Below are positions 17,157 to 32,100 of a stretch of DNA of 64,000 nucleotides, piece after piece. The stretch lies in NCBI RefSeq assembly GCF_000247815.1, contig NC_021675.1, positions 66,545,040 to 66,609,039 of the forward strand, given 5' to 3'. The translations under genes and the position numbers were made by a program. Each line of letters begins with the position of its first letter. The stretch's first letter is position 1. A model generated the notes under the pieces. That model worked only from the letters and a program-made list of their open reading frames with translations. It did no database searches and had not been told where the DNA came from. The stretch comes from Ficedula albicollis (taxonomy: Eukaryota; Chordata; Aves; Passeriformes; Muscicapidae).

Positions 17157-20100
17157 GTACGTGGAGACCCCCCCGTACCCCCCTCTGCCGAGGGGACGCG
17201 GTCCCGCTCTTCCCTCCGGGGAGGGGAAGCCCAAAATTTGGGTCGTTGTGAGCTGGACACCCCTAAAAACTTCGGGCTTTGTGGGCTGGGAACCCCCCTA
17301 AGGAGGGCCCTTGCTCCAGGGATCCCCCCACCCCGAGGGTTTTGTGCTGGGGATTGAGCCGGCGCTCTTACCCTTAGCCCCGGAGATTTCGGGGTGTTAT
17401 TTACAGCCAGCATTTAGAAGGTGGGAGCAGGGGAAGTTTAGGTTGGATGTCAGAAAAAGGGTTTTCACCCAGAGAGCGGCTGGGCATTGGAACAGGCTCC
17501 CCAGGGAAGCGGTGACGGCTCCAGCCTGACAGAGTTGAGTGAGTGTTGGGACAATGCTCTCAGGCCCATGGTGGGATTGTTGGGGTTGTCCTGGGCAGGG
17601 ACAGGAGCCGGACTCGATGGTTCTGGCGCATCCTTTCCAACTCAGCATATTCCACGAGTCTGTGGTCCTCTCGGCCCTCCCGGGCCTCTCCTGCCCCGTG
17701 TGTGCTGCAGGACAGGTTTGTTTGTTGCTGGTCAGCAGGTCTGGCCTGACCCTGCTCAGTGTGTTCATGACCCTTTATGTTGGGTTACAAAGGGGTTGGT
17801 CACCCCAGGGGGAATACAGAGGAAATACGGCAGAGCTGACCTGTTTGCTTTCCCCACTCCCCGCCCCCATTTATTTTTTTTTCTTTTTTTGTCTCTCTTT
17901 TCCTGTATCCCTGAGTTGTGTGTTCCTTTGCTGTGGCCGGGTTTGGCGGCGTTCAGGGTAAAGCCGCGCTCAGCAGGACGTAAACAAGCCTTGGCTGTGT
18001 CACAGCTGATGCCGGGCACTTGCGAGGGCTGTAAACACAGCGCGTTGAAACCTTGCGAAATCCCGGAGATGGAGGTAGTGCCGTGTTTATGGAGTGGGAG
18101 GGAATCTTTTCTTTTCTTTTTTTGTCTCTCTTTTCCTGTGTCCCTGAGTTGTGTGTTCCTTTGCTGTGGCCGGGTTTGGCGGCGCTCAGGGTAAAGCCGC
18201 GCTCAGCAGGACGTAAACAAGCCTTGGCTGTGTCACAGCTGATGCCGGGCACTTGCGAGGGCTGTAAACACAGCGCGTTGAAACCTTGCGAAATCCCGGA
18301 GATGGAGGTAGTGCCGTGTTTATGGGTGTCACAGCTGATGCTGGGCACTTGCGAGGGCTGTAAACACAGCGCGTTGAAACCTTGCGAAATCCCGGAGATG
18401 GAGGTAGTGCCGTGTTTATGGAGTGGGAGGGAATGGAGAGGCAGCTGCAGTGATTTACCCAAGGCCATGCAGGAAGCAAGTGATGGGTCGGGGATTAAAA
18501 ATAGGAACTTGCAGGCTCCTGAGACCAAACTTGAGAGCAACTGTGCTGCTGCTCTGCTTTTGTTTTTGTGTGGTTGGGGGAAAACGTGTTTGCCACAGTC
18601 CTGTGCAAATACGGGTGCAAAGCTTACTCAGGAGTGTGGGTAGCTGCAGGAACACAAGCACGAGTGTGCTGGAGCTGCTCTGTGTGTACCCAGGAGTTTC
18701 TATAGAGAGCAAACGTGGAATTCCAATTGTGAGGCGTTTATTTGGGATGGAATAAGGCTCGCTATTTTTGGCATTGTTTTGAACTGTGTTTCAGCAGCTG
18801 TTATTTGTGCTGTTTGTCTGGGCTTGGGCATGGAGGGCAGTCACTATGTGTCTTCACAGACAGAGGTGCTGACCTTGCTTGGGGAGCTGTGTAAGTGCCC
18901 TCATGCTTGTGTTGCTCTTTGTTGGGCTGTAAAGGTTTGACTGTGACGTTTCTTTTGCAGCTCCAAAGCCTTTACTATCTTTGTAATGAATTTAGAAGAT
19001 TCTAGTGTATGATTCCTTCAGGATCCTCGTTGAGTTTTCCATCCAAGCTTGGATAAGCTGTTTCTGGCACTGTCCAGTGAAGGCCTTGGACATAATTTCA
19101 GCACTTACCAAGTGGTGCTGTCCCAGAGAGCACATCCCAAACTGAGCTTTCTTTTAGTAAGTGCTCTAGAATGAAGCCAGTACATTGTTAGTGCACCCTC
19201 AGACATCTAGAGGCTCTTCAAATTTGGTATCTGAGGGTGAGCTGGATTCATAGGGGCCAAAATTCTTACTATTTCCTTTTTTCTTAACATGTTATTTGTA
19301 ACTTTCTAAAAAGAACAGATTTTTTCATCTTTTGTACACTATCTTGAGGATTTTTGAAAATAGATAGAATTAAAAGCTGCCAGACATTTTAATGTAGAAG
19401 TCTAATTCAGGGCTATGAACTGCAGAAACAGGCTCCTGGATGTAATTTCGAAAGAAAAAAGAAAGAAATTGAAGCCCTCACTGCTGAAGAAGAAGTTAGG
19501 ACAAGATCTGAGAGCAAAAATGTATGAAAAGACCTTAAATAGGCAGTGGATAAAAAAGGAAGTGGGTGGAGAAAAAGAAACTATTAGAAACTTCTCCCCC
19601 TCACCACAGTGTATTATAATGTCTTGAGCTGATTTCATGTTAAAGCCTAAAGGCAGACCAGCTCTGTGCTCAGGCCAGTGAATGGGAAGACAAAGTTTGT
19701 TTTTCTTCTCTGTTCCCTTAATAAATCTGTCTTTCTGGAGTAGCCAAGGATTGCATATTCTTGGATGGTATAAGTGTGTCTGGCTGAGTAAACTTGGCAT
19801 TGGACTCTGCTCTGTGCCCAGTGTTTGTGGGCCAATATATTTAATTTTTTTTTTAATTGATCACACACATCACAGAGAGAAGCTGTCACTGTTCTGTGAA
19901 TCCTGAATTACCAGGAGGGATGGCTGCAGGCTTTTTCCTGCTGAGTTAGTGCAAGTAGCTAATAGATTGATTGGAGCTGAAAGAAGGGGGTGCAGAGGGG
20001 AAACCTACACCTCTGATGACTTCTCCTCTGTAGACATTTTCATTGCTTTCCTGGAGTTGGGTTTCTGCTACAATGTCAGGGGCCAATAATTCACTTCTTT

Positions 20101-23100
20101 GCTTGGAGTAAAAGCAGGCACCCTTGTGGGTTGTTTTGGTTTTAGCTTAATGGCTTTCAGAAAGTGCATTTTAGCCTTTCTGTTTGTTGGAAGTATTTCC
20201 ATTTTGCTTGTTGCATAATCTCTGGCTGGTCATTTTGCCATGGCAAAATTCATGAGACAGTTAAAGATCCTTCATGTTTTTTTAAGTGTTTGTCATACAA
20301 ATGAAATAGCAACTAAGAAATAATGATTATCCTTGAAATAATTTGGGGAGATGAACTTTTTGGAATAGCTGAGTGGAATTTTTTATTTTAATTTGGGATG
20401 CATAGAATCACTGAAGTGACTGTTTCAGTCCTATTACTCCTCAGTCATCTGCTAGAAAAACACACAGCCCCATTAGCCTTTTGCCCAGGAGATGATCCTT
20501 GGCTTTGTGGAACTGGAGGGAGAAAAAAGAATAGTAAAGCTTATTTTTGTTCTTAAAACCCATGGCTGCTGTAAAAATGCTGTTGAAACGTGCCCAGCTG
20601 GGGCTTGTGGGGCTGGACAGAGCTGTTTGCTGGTCAGAAGGGAGGTGGCTCAGTGTGACAGTGTCAGCAGCAGTGTTCAGAGGGTGCAAGAAGGAAGGTG
20701 CCTAGAAAAAGTGACTGTGAAATTATTACCTACTTCCTATGATTGCAGGTTTTTTTCTGGATTCCCTTTGCTCTCTCCAGAAACTGGGCTCTTAACACGC
20801 TGCTGAAAGCAAAAGTGTGTTAAAATAGGAAATCAAAAAGGAACAAACTTAAAAAGCGAACGTGTTTTCCATAAAATCCTTCTTCTGAACAGATATTTTG
20901 GTGATTTTGTTTTTTCACATGAAGGTTTTGGGTCTGGAATATTAGGGAGATATTTCTGAGCTGCTCTCCACTTAAATTAGCCTTCTCATGCAGTGGAAGG
21001 CTGCTAAGTCTGTGTCCCTAAAGGAAAAATTCTTTGTGTAGAATGAACTTTGAGAAAAGAGAGACCTTCAGACGTAAGACTGGAAGGGAGATTTTTCTTG
21101 TATTTTTAAATCAAAAGCGGGAAGAAAGGACTGGAATAAAGCACAAAAAAATGTATTTTTTTTTCCTGACTCAAGCTTCTGAGTGATGTTTGAATCAAGG
21201 CACAAAGGGTGTAAGCTGTGAAGTGCTGTGATGTGGTCAGGGGCCTGTAAGCCTGTCCTGTTTATTATTTTCTTCACAGAATGGGTCATGCAGCAGTGAA
21301 CCTGTTGGACATCAGCTAAGAAGTATCACCGTTTCTAGAGAATAAATCTCATAACGAGGTCTACAGGTCCTCCATGGACTGCTTCTATCCATTGAGGGGA
21401 GTTGGAGACTGCTCAGAGCTACTGCCACAAGTCAGGGAGCAGAACCTTCATACAGCTCAAACACAGAGTCCAGTAGCAGTGGGTGGCTTGTGGGGCAAGA
21501 ATGAATTGGGCCATCTTAATCCACATTTAGCTTGCACCCTCATTTTGCTTGCATCCTGTTGAAGTTAAACATGATGTTCTCATGTACCTTTAGGGGCTGC
21601 CTAAAAGAAAACTGATCCTGTAGTAGCTTCAGTGTCCTTCTGTTATGTCCTAAGAGATTTGTGAACTGGGTGTAACTTTGAGATGTTTATTCATCTGCTG
21701 TGACTGAGACACATGAGACCTTTACATTAAATTTTTAAACTGTTGCACTTGTTCAGTGTTATTGTGCACCCCTCTGGATTCCTAATTCCACAGGAGAGTT
21801 TTCATACAGGTGAATTCCTGTACACCCACATTCAGTTAAGCTGATCTCGCTTTGCAAATACTCTCTAGATTGAATTTCTTTAATTCCACTTTTTGTCTGT
21901 TTATGTTGTTGCATATTAAGAGATTAAACATTACCATTTTTTGTAACAAAGTGGGTAATTTTCCTCTCTTTTGTCTAGATCAAGATGGGGACTTGTCGGG
22001 GACGATTTCGCTTGTTATGACGCAGTGTTGTAAAAGAATAAAAGACACAGTCCAAAAACTGGCCTCAGATCACAAAGACATCCACAGCAGTGTATCCCGA
22101 GTTGGAAAAGCCATTGATAAGGTATTTATTTTGGGCTTTGACTGCATTATCACATTATAGCACAAGTGTGGTGTGTGCTCTGCTTCCTAAAATCCGGTTT
22201 TTGCTACAATTAATCTGAACTAAATACTCTGTCAGCTGAAGAAGCAGAGGCAAGCCAGTGGGCAGCACAGTACTTGCTTTCAGGACTCACTGCAGACAGC
22301 CTGTTCCTTCTGGGACAACTCAAATCTCTGAATTTCTTGCAGAACATACCCTATAGATGCTACTGGATATAGAAATAATTCGTGTTTTATCAGTTTAGCA
22401 AAATGTTTTCTTCAATGTCTATTTCAGTAAAAAATACTGTTGGTTTTTATGTATGTGTATATATATATTTCTGGTTAATTATCAGTAGCAGGTAACTCTA
22501 AAGTGCCATTTTGCAGTGTCAGTGGCTGCCCCATCTCTGGAAGTGTTCAAGGTGACTTTGAACAATCTGGTCCAATGGAAAGACCCTACCCATGGCAGGG
22601 GGTTGGAACAAATTACCTTTAGGGTCCAACCTAAAACATTCTGTAAGATTCTGTAAGACCAGAAAAATTTTTAAGAAAGGCATTTTGTACCTCTTTCAGG
22701 GATGTTACTGGATTTGAGAGCTTAATTTTATAGCAATGCTCTTAATGAGCAATAAGAGGAGATTCACCATCTCACAGTCTCTGTGCCTAAATAATAAGAT
22801 AGGGCAGCTTACCTTTGGTACTTTACATATGAGACATCTGAATTTCAGTTTCAGCAGTAACGGGGGTATGAATATTTTTGTACCTATTTTTGTAGGTAAA
22901 TATTAACAATTGTTTGAAATTATGCTGAAATGATGCTACATGTATACTTTCAGGCCATGCTTTTCTCCCTCTCCTCTTATATAAATATAGTGTGTGCAGG
23001 GAGTCTGATACTTGCTCTTGAGGACATTTTGTAATAGCTTCACAGAATCTGACTCTGACAGGGTCTAAACATTTGTTCAGTACACAGCACTGATTTATCC

Positions 23101-26100
23101 TTTGGGAATCTCATTTAAACTTTGGTAGTAATGATAATCTGCTAAAACATAATGTAACAATAATGTGATGAAGAAACAAAGTACATAATACTGCATTATT
23201 AGGCAGAATGTCCACAGAACTTATATTTTTTATTTATATCTGACTGACCATTGTGAAGAGTTCAAACTTTTTACTAATAGCTTTAATCCACACATCTCTG
23301 TTATCCAAAGCTTAAGGATGCATCTGTCTCAAATCCTTACTGCTGTATCTAAACCAATTAACTAGAGTAAAATTCCATCCCTATTACCAGCTTGAAGCCT
23401 GAAATAAATCTGTGTAATCTTGTCCTAAGTTTTTAAACTTTCCAATTCTGCTTTAGTAAGTGGACTCTGTACAAAAGCACTTCCAAGTTCAGCCATACTT
23501 TCTTCATTTAAATCCTCTGAGATAGAACAGCCCCAGGTTGTATGGAGAGGGTGTAAGTGTTCAGTGGAAATTAGTGATGGCATTTCTTACAAGCCAAAGA
23601 AAATGCTTGCAAGCATAATGAAGCTTAGGTTTGAGTCTAATCTCCAAATTGCTGTTACAGTTGTCATGGGAATAGTTTTTCCAGTGTTCTGCCCTGCTGT
23701 TTTAAGTTTATGTAGTGTTTTTATTTGAAAAACAATAGATGTAAATAAATAAATTTTTAAAATTTCGAATATGTTGCTTGATAAAGTAGTAGAAAGGATC
23801 CCATTAATCTGCTCTGTTCCTGTTGAGTGTCAGAAGGGCTTTTTCAGCGAGTTCTTCGGAAATGAACTCAACTGGCTGTGTGCAGAGTGCTTGTTCCTCT
23901 GGATTTTCAATCTCACTTATTGTCTGTGATGTTTGCATTAAAAAAATTAAAAACAGTGGGAACTGCACAAATCCCCACTTCTGCGTGTAACAAAGGATGT
24001 TGTTTTATGAAGTTCAGAGCACAGGTTAGGATTGTATGCTTGAATGTGTCCTTGGTACGTGTAACAAAGGATGTTGTTCTATGAAGTTCAGAGCACAAGT
24101 TAGGATTGTATGCTTGAATGTGTCCTTGGTGGAATTTTTTTTACTAGTTTTCCCCAACTATAGTATCTTAAGGGGCCCACTTTAAAACATACTGGAATTT
24201 TTTTTACTAGTTTTCCCCAACTGTAGTATCTTAAGGGGCCCACTTTAAAACATACCCCAAAGTCTAGGCCTTTTTGTTAGATGAACATGGGTGATGTTTA
24301 AATCCAGGTGAAATTCAGCATTTCCCTGAACTGTAACATTTGAAGCAAATCTTCCATATGTACCTAATGCAATTTCCCTGTTCTGCTGCAAAATACACTT
24401 GGAACCTGCCAGCAAAATCCTTGTGGGCACCAGAGTCCCAAACTGGAATTGCCCTCCTCCATCCCTTCACCATAATATACTTAAGCTTAAACGAGTAGAA
24501 GTAATTAAGTGTAATTGATGTAGTGAATTGATTCTCAATACATTCTGATCAAAATATTGCTGCTTCCAAAATAGAACAGTCATTGGAATTTAAGAAAGCA
24601 CACACACAGCTCTTGCCTTGATTTGTGAGACTGGAATTTTGTTTCTGTCACATGTAAGTCCTCACTTATTTTACAGACAGATTAACATCTCCAAAACACT
24701 GCTTATGATCTATGATCTTAGTAACTGTGCCTGCTCAGGCACAGATAAATGGCCTGGTTTGAGATTGGGAAACCTGCTAATACTGGTCCCCATTTCATGT
24801 GACACAGCCAAATGGCAGCTGCTGTTGCATGTAGAATCGATACACTTCCTATTTAGCAAGTTTGGATTGTGAAAGAACTTGCTGTATTGTCTGTCAGTGG
24901 CAATTTCAGGTTAAATTTCTTTTTTTTTTTCCTGTATTGGGACAGAGCTATACCTACATAAAAAGTTCTCTGGTCAGTTTTTAAGTTACTGTAGTTGTTG
25001 CTTGTGAACTTGGATGGGCCCTGGACTTGGCTGCCTGCAGAGTTCACTCTGAAAACAGAAACCCTTAGAGCAAAATGAAGTTCAAATTTGTCATCAAATA
25101 CTTTAAAGTCTGAAATGCCAGAGCTTTGTGTGTTGCTTGGAAAGTTTATCTAATAAGCTAAACCTTTTTTCATGGCAGTCATATGTGGATTGCATGCTTC
25201 TGATCCATGAAAGGCTACCCTTTATTCCAAAGAGCATTTTCTCCCTTGAAAGGAAACGTTTGCATCCAGTTTTTAATGTGTTGTACTGGCAATTGCTCTG
25301 CTTCCAGAACTCATCATGTCGCCGTTGTTCAGCAAGTTATTATCAGGTAGCTCATTCATCAGCGTCCCTGTAAATCAATCAGTCTTCTGGAATGACTTGA
25401 ATTCATCTCAAAGCATGTAAATGTTATCCCTCTAGGAGCAATCTGTCTGAGTAGTGGCTAAATGCCACTAATGGTAGTTCCTTCCATTTCCCCTCTGAAT
25501 TTTATATGTTATATGGCCAGCTTTTTAATCCAGTCTTTGTTTTGGGAAAGCAAACTTTTGCCTAAGTTGGTGTTCATTTAGTGTAAAAACTTGTATTTGA
25601 GCACACTAAAAACCTTTACTGTTCATCATTTAATTGTGTTGCTGTGAAGAATGGGGCTACATTCATTTAGGAAAGTAAGTGGAATAAAGGGTAGTTCCTT
25701 CCATTTTCCCTCTGAATTTTATATGTTATATGGCCAACTTTTTAATCCAGTCTTTGTTTTGGGAAAGCAAACTTTTGCCTAAGTTGGTGTTCATTTAGTG
25801 TAAAAACTTGTATTTGAGCACACTAAAAACCTTTACTGTTCATCATTTAATTGTGTTGCTGTGAAGAATGGGGCTACATAAATACAAGGCCTTCACAAGT
25901 TGAGCTTTATGTGCAAACAGATTGAACAGAGAAGATAAACAAATGTTTTATTTGTATTTTGGGTAAGAATTCAGAAGGGAGGAACGCATGAAGTAATCTC
26001 AACTGAGTAACCGAGGAATAAAACTGTCCTTAATCATCATCCTTCTTCATATCCTGTTGTTATCAGTAACATGGAGGGTTGTATGTTGGTTAAAAAGGTT

Positions 26101-29100
26101 CATCTTGTGTTTGTGAGCATCTTGAAGTCATCATGTCCCAGCAGTTATTTGTAATGGATTGTTATCAGTAACATGGAGGGTTGGTTGTATGTTGGTTAAA
26201 AAGGTTCATCTTGTGTTGTTATCAGTAACATGGAGGGTTGTATGTTGGTTAAAAAGGTTCATCTTGTGTTTGTGAGCATCTTGAAGTCATCATGTCCCAG
26301 CAGTTATTTGTAATGGTATCATTGGTACATTTTATCATTGGTGTATTTAGCACATAATACTGTACACTTTGGCCCTAGGCTTGCTAATTAAGCTTTTAAA
26401 AAAGATGTGTTCCTTAGGAATATTAACTGACACATCGGTTATTTTGTGCTTTTTGGGTTTTAAGCTTTCTGGAGTTTTTAACTTACAGAAGTTCTATTAA
26501 CTTTTGAAATCTTATTAAACCCCACGTGCTGTCAGTTAGCATACTGTTAGCATTTACAAAACAAAACTGAGGGTTGCAGTCACCAGCAGATCCTGCATGT
26601 GTGACAGTTGTGAAATATATAAGCCACAGGCAAGTGATAATTTTTTCTGACATGTGGCAGTCACTCACTCTAATCTGTGCAGTCAGTTCCTGAAGCTCCT
26701 CGGGACCCAGAGGAGGCAGAGCTGTAGAACCACATATAATACAGACCTCAGAATATTTTAAAACAAGCTAAAAAATTAATTATTGGAATGAGAACCTGGT
26801 CAAGACTGGGCTGGTCAGAGAATGCCTGAGATCCTCAGGTTGAATGATGGGACTTGATAAGATCTAATGGTGGGGTTTTGTAAAGATTCACAAAGCTGGT
26901 AGGTTTGCTGTTTCAGAAGAAAATGAGCATTTTGTGAGAGCACTGAGCTAATTAGTTCCACCATCTCTGCCCCCAAGCAGTGAGAATGATGTGATAATGT
27001 TTGAAGCATAGGTGCAGCTTTACTGTTGGGAACTGTCCAGAAGATACAGTTTCTGCTTAGGGGGTTGTATCATTGCTAGGACTTGGAATTGCATGAAGAA
27101 TAACTTACAGTCAATTAGTTTTAGATCGATGACGATCTCCACTCTGGAAGCTAGGTAACAGAAACAAGCTTGTGCATTCTGAATCCTGTCTCATATCCTT
27201 TAGTGCTTTGTTAATGGATTTGTGTTAGCTGCTGGTGGTGGTTGGACACTGAGACCAGAGTCACCAATGGTGGTAAATCTTCAAGGACTTGAATGGCTGG
27301 CACAAATGAGAATTATAAGTATTAGTATTCAGGATGCTTAAGTTTTTCAAGATATGCCTTAGAGGCAAACAGCATGACAAGGAGCTTACAGGTTAAGACA
27401 CCCAAATGAAAATGTTATTAAATGTGAGACATGAATCAATGGCAATAATTTAAATACTCACCTCGTTCCACCGTCTCAGAAAGATGGAAAACTCAGTTTA
27501 TCTTTATTTAAATCGCTCCACCGTCTCAGAAAGATGGAAAACTCAGTTTGCTAGACTAAGGTTAATGTTTTACTGAAAGTTTGCTGAGAGCCCTGAGCGA
27601 AGCAGTGGCTTTGGGGCTGTGTGTTCTGGGATGAAAAGGCTGCCCCTTTTTCATGATGACACAGAGCAGCATCAAAGGGGACGTGGAGGTGCTGATGAAG
27701 GAAATTATTAAGTGGTGAGTAACAGGAAGGTGCAGTGTGAAGCTGGGGAGATAGTGGTGCCAGCTGGGTGTTATCTGCCCTGCCTGCTGTGACAGAAGCC
27801 TGTGTTTGTGTGAGGCTGGTGTTCCCATGTTGTGCAGGGCTGTGGATCCCCACAGAGCCACAGCTGAAGCACTGCTGTTTTCGCTGAACTTCTGATTTCT
27901 GAAGCTCCTTCTTGGGAGAGAGCTGAAGTCATCAGATCAGGCAACAAGCAATGCACTGACTTCTAGACTCTTTATTTTGCAAGAGGCTTGTTTTAAACAG
28001 TGGGTGAGGATTTTTATTAAAATTAACCTGCTTGCCCTGATCATAAAACATGCTAGCAGTTCAAAATCCTGTTTTATATCTTGGATTAGAATAAATGTTG
28101 CTCCCCTGCTGCCAAGAGGCAAAGTGCCAAGCAGTGCCAAGTGTTACTGAGGAGTCAGCGTGACAATCTCTTTAGTTATTCCTGGAATATGTCCGTAGGC
28201 CACTGGCCTAAAAATACGTGGCACTGGGATCATCTGGGTTAGATCTGAAAAAGATCTCTTGGGTCTTCAAAGTTCATCCTCTTGTTGGGATGTTGGTGTC
28301 ATCAGATATTTGAATTTCATTGTTTGGGTGTGGGGAGAAGTGACTTTTGGCTTTTTCAGCATTGCTTACACCCCAGGTATATAAAAAATGCTTGAATTAA
28401 AGCTTTTGCTTTCCATTTGGTGTACTGTACTGACAGAGATGCATTGATGACTCTATCTTGATTCCAGTGTAGGTGATTTTGTATTCTGTTCTCTAAACAT
28501 TTTCAGTTTTCACATATGGAAAAAGCCATTTCTGCAGATACTTTCTTCAGAAATGCATCTTGGGCTGGGAACCCCTTTATTAGTTAACTAGATTTCTAAC
28601 TTTCTAGCTAGACTTGTAATTTGTCGGTGTAATTCCTTGTAATGAATAATATTCAGACTTGAAACGAGCAAGCTAAAAGATTTCTTCTTTTCCTACACAG
28701 CAGGTAATGAAGGAAGCTGACATATATTTATTTCACTTTGGAGATAATTGAGGGCCAACCGAGTAATAGGCAGAAGGCATCAGGGTGGAGCCACAGGTGC
28801 CCTGCATAATTAAACAAAAATGACGTGGGGTGATTTATTCCAGCCCATTAACTGTTAATTTGTGTGTTTCAGAATTTTGACTCGGACATCAGCAGCGTGG
28901 GGATAGATGGGTGCTGGCAGGCTGACAGCCAGAGGATCCTCAATGAGGTGATGGTGGAGCACTTCTTCAGGCAGGGAATGCTGGATGTAGCCGAGGAACT
29001 TTGTCAGGTAACAACAAGTGTGGATGTTGAAGGTTATCCGCTGAGGAAAGTGAAGCGTTGTCAGCTTCCTCATTTGAGTCTTTCAGGTGAATTTTTAAAC

Positions 29101-32100
29101 TATCAGATAACCCATTGTTTTTCATGCTTTAACTAAAAAGTGCTTTTTTTTTTCTTCTTTTTTTTTCTTTTCAGGAATCTGGTCTATCAATAGATCAGAG
29201 TCAAAAAGAACCATTTGTGGAGTTAAATCGAATATTGGAAGCATTAAAAGTTAGAGTTTTGAGACCTGCACTAGAGTGAGTCTACTCATTTCTTTTCCTC
29301 ATTTTTTTTTTAAATGCTTTTAAAAGTTCTTTACTTTTTCACTTTCAATACTCTCTTTGGTGTTTTCTGATGTGTCCCTGCTTGTCCTTTGAGAGGGGCA
29401 GTTACTGAGTGGATCTTTCCTTTTCTGTCCCATGTCACTCCCCATGGGAAGTGATTAACTAAGATTCTTAGCTTAAGGATTCACTTTAATCACTTGTGGT
29501 ACTGCTTTAAGGAAGAAACATCACTTGGAGGAAGTGTCCTTAGCCAGTGCTTGACCTTCTACTGGATCATTAGTGAACCTTATTTTGAGAGGTTCCATTG
29601 TGAAGGATACCAGGAGTTATTAAAGGTGTTGGGTACCATGGAGCCTTTGGGGTGAGCAGAACTTGCTTTGGGATCAAAGTTCTCACTTGTCCTCCAGTCA
29701 CCCTCCCTTTCCAGACAAGGGACCAGAGGCTGGGAAGAGCCTGGGGCTGACAGTGGCACTTGTTAATGAGATTCCTCCTGAACAAAATAATGAGAAACCT
29801 CCTGAAACCCCCTGATTTTGGCTTTTTTTATTTTTTTTATTTAACTTTTCTAAGTTTAGGTTGGTCTCAGAAGTAAGAAAAAAATCAAAACACAAAAAAA
29901 ACCCCAACCAAACAAAACAGCCTGATCATCTTTAAAGTGACCTTTTAAAAATAAAAACAGTGAAACCAAAGCAAATTCAAAATTAGTCTTTCATTCCATA
30001 TATCATATACCTGAGATAGAATTTTTTGCATTGTTAAATACATTTTCATATTAACAACATTTTCTTTTCCCTTTTACATGAACCAACATAGGTGTGTCAG
30101 TTGAGCACCTACTAGCATCTAAACTAAGTGCAGGGACACTGATATTCAAACCCTGATGTTCATCGACTAAATCCTGGGTAATGCCTCTGGGTCATGCAAA
30201 GTTTGACCTAAATAGTTGCTCTTTGAATCTAATTACACAGGTGGAAAGCTGGGGTGGTTTATTGCTGTTGAATTGGCTAATTGAAGGGAAGCAACACTGA
30301 TATTACAACTGAAACAAGATTTACTGTCAGCTACACCACATATATCTTGTAGTTCAAATAATAACAGAGCTGTTGTGAAGGATAATCCCTGAGGAACAGT
30401 AACTTGCTGTTATGACTGTTCCCTTGAAATCTCTAAATTCATTTCAGCTCCAGTTTGCAGTGCTTTAGGCCTTACTCATTGCTGCTGAGTTGTATCATGT
30501 AGTTTCTGCAATGTGTTAAATATTTTTCAAACAAAGGAGAAGGCATGGTTGTCCCTCAGAGGAATTTTTATTTTCCAGCTGAATGGGCAGACAATAGGGT
30601 GTATTGTCAGCACGGTTTGTGTGCTGGTCTCCCCCTTCCCCGTCTTATTTCTGTGTATAATGTTTATTCTGTTTAAACTGGACAGTGCAAAAGCTGTCTG
30701 CCTCTCTTGGCTGCTGCAGGGCACAGAGGGGTCTTATTTGCAGTGGTGCTGCTGATGTAAAAACCATGGCTCTTGGGGAGGATGATCAACATGTGACAAA
30801 ATGCCATGGTTTGAACTCTCTGGTTGAGGAGGTAACTGATGCATCAACTGCCCAGTTATCCCAGAGAACTGCTCATGCTTGTGAAGGTATTTCCCTTTAA
30901 TTTCCTGGCAGACACAGGTCTTCAGGAGGAGGGATAAGAAACCACTGCTGTGTGAATGGCCTCCATATGACAGAAAGTGGCATTGTGCTCCTTGGGCTAA
31001 AATTGGCATTGGTGAATAAAGCTTCAGCATCAAGCAGCCCCAGACTGGCCCATTGCAGGGTCAGGCTGCTGACAGTGGTGTTGAAGTAACGTGTCACACA
31101 AGGATGATTAATTACAGTCTCCTGAACCAGGAAGTGGAGTATAGCAGGTTTTATCCATGCAAAATTGTGAAAAGCTGGGATTAAAAGGCAACCAGTCTCT
31201 CTGACTCTGCCAGCACTCTCTGCTTGTGCTCAGCTTCACTCAGTGCTGGAAACAAAACAAACACAGGTTGCTCCTGGTCACTGCCATGAGAAGGGAGTTG
31301 TCAGGTTAATGACTTTTCAAAAAGACCTTCAAAGCCCTGCTGAGGTGATGGGGAAGGGAGTTGTTGTCAGGTTAATGACTTTTCAAAAAGACCTTCAAAG
31401 CCCTGCTGAGGTGATGGAAATTAGTATTTGTGTCTCAAAAAGAAAAAAATACCCTAACCATATTTGTGATCCAGATTTTCTTTCTAATACAAATTTCAGT
31501 GCTTAAAAATATGACCTTTCAGGTTTGAATAGAATGTGACTGGCCATAACTCTTTTGTTTTCTCTTGTGGGGTATGAAAGTTGACTTTTGTAGAGGCCTA
31601 GTCTGGCCTTACAGTCTGAGCTGTGTAATCTCTGTATGCCTGCAAGATCCCATTAATTTGCAGTGACTTTACTGACTGTAGTTTGGTGATGGGGAAGGGA
31701 AATCCAGTTATTTTTCAGTGTGTATTCTGGCCCTTCAGAGCCCAGGTTGGGCCCCATGTGAGGTCTTGGTGGAAAGGACTTGAAAGTACAAAGCTTTGGC
31801 TGTAATTTGGAAAAGAGGTGCTCTCTTCTCAAACAGCAAGATTCACAGGTCCTGATATTTGCTGGATCCTTGGGGTATGATTTAAATGTAATTTAATCTT
31901 TAGTAGGCTTTGTTAAATTAATTTTAACATCTAAATCCCGTGTGGGAGCTGAAGAGAGTCCTATGTACCCGTGGTTTGCAAAGGACAGCATAAACTTTAA
32001 AAAAATTCTGATTTGAGTCTCAGAAGTGAAAACGCTGAGTGTCATTTTGAGAAGAGGTAGGAAGACAGGTGATTACTAATAATTTTGGACAGTTGCAGAG

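Larger units (their letters stand above)
17157..21978 (+). other. RMND5A: RMND5A intron 1
   Basis: This 4.8-kb intron begins GC-rich. It contains a CR1 tail (17,425-17,665) and a nested tandem duplication (17,884-18,423), then becomes AT-rich without supportable ORFs. Confidence 0.85.
22122..28872 (+). other. RMND5A: RMND5A intron 2
   Basis: A 6.75-kb AT-rich intron with one CR1 tail near 22,525 and at least five separate direct duplications. No coding ORF or RNA gene was recognised. Confidence 0.85.

Noticed and set aside
16307..17413. Long minus-strand frames opposite RMND5A exon 1
   Set aside because: GC-rich CpG-island sequence has few stops by chance. The real coding strand is the plus strand with conserved RMND5A exon 1; no homology was recognised on the minus strand.
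17953..18643. 195- and 196-codon frames with internal peptide repeats in RMND5A intron 1
   Set aside because: The peptide repeats reflect the underlying 233/96-bp DNA repeats read on both strands. They are intronic, with no splice or start support.
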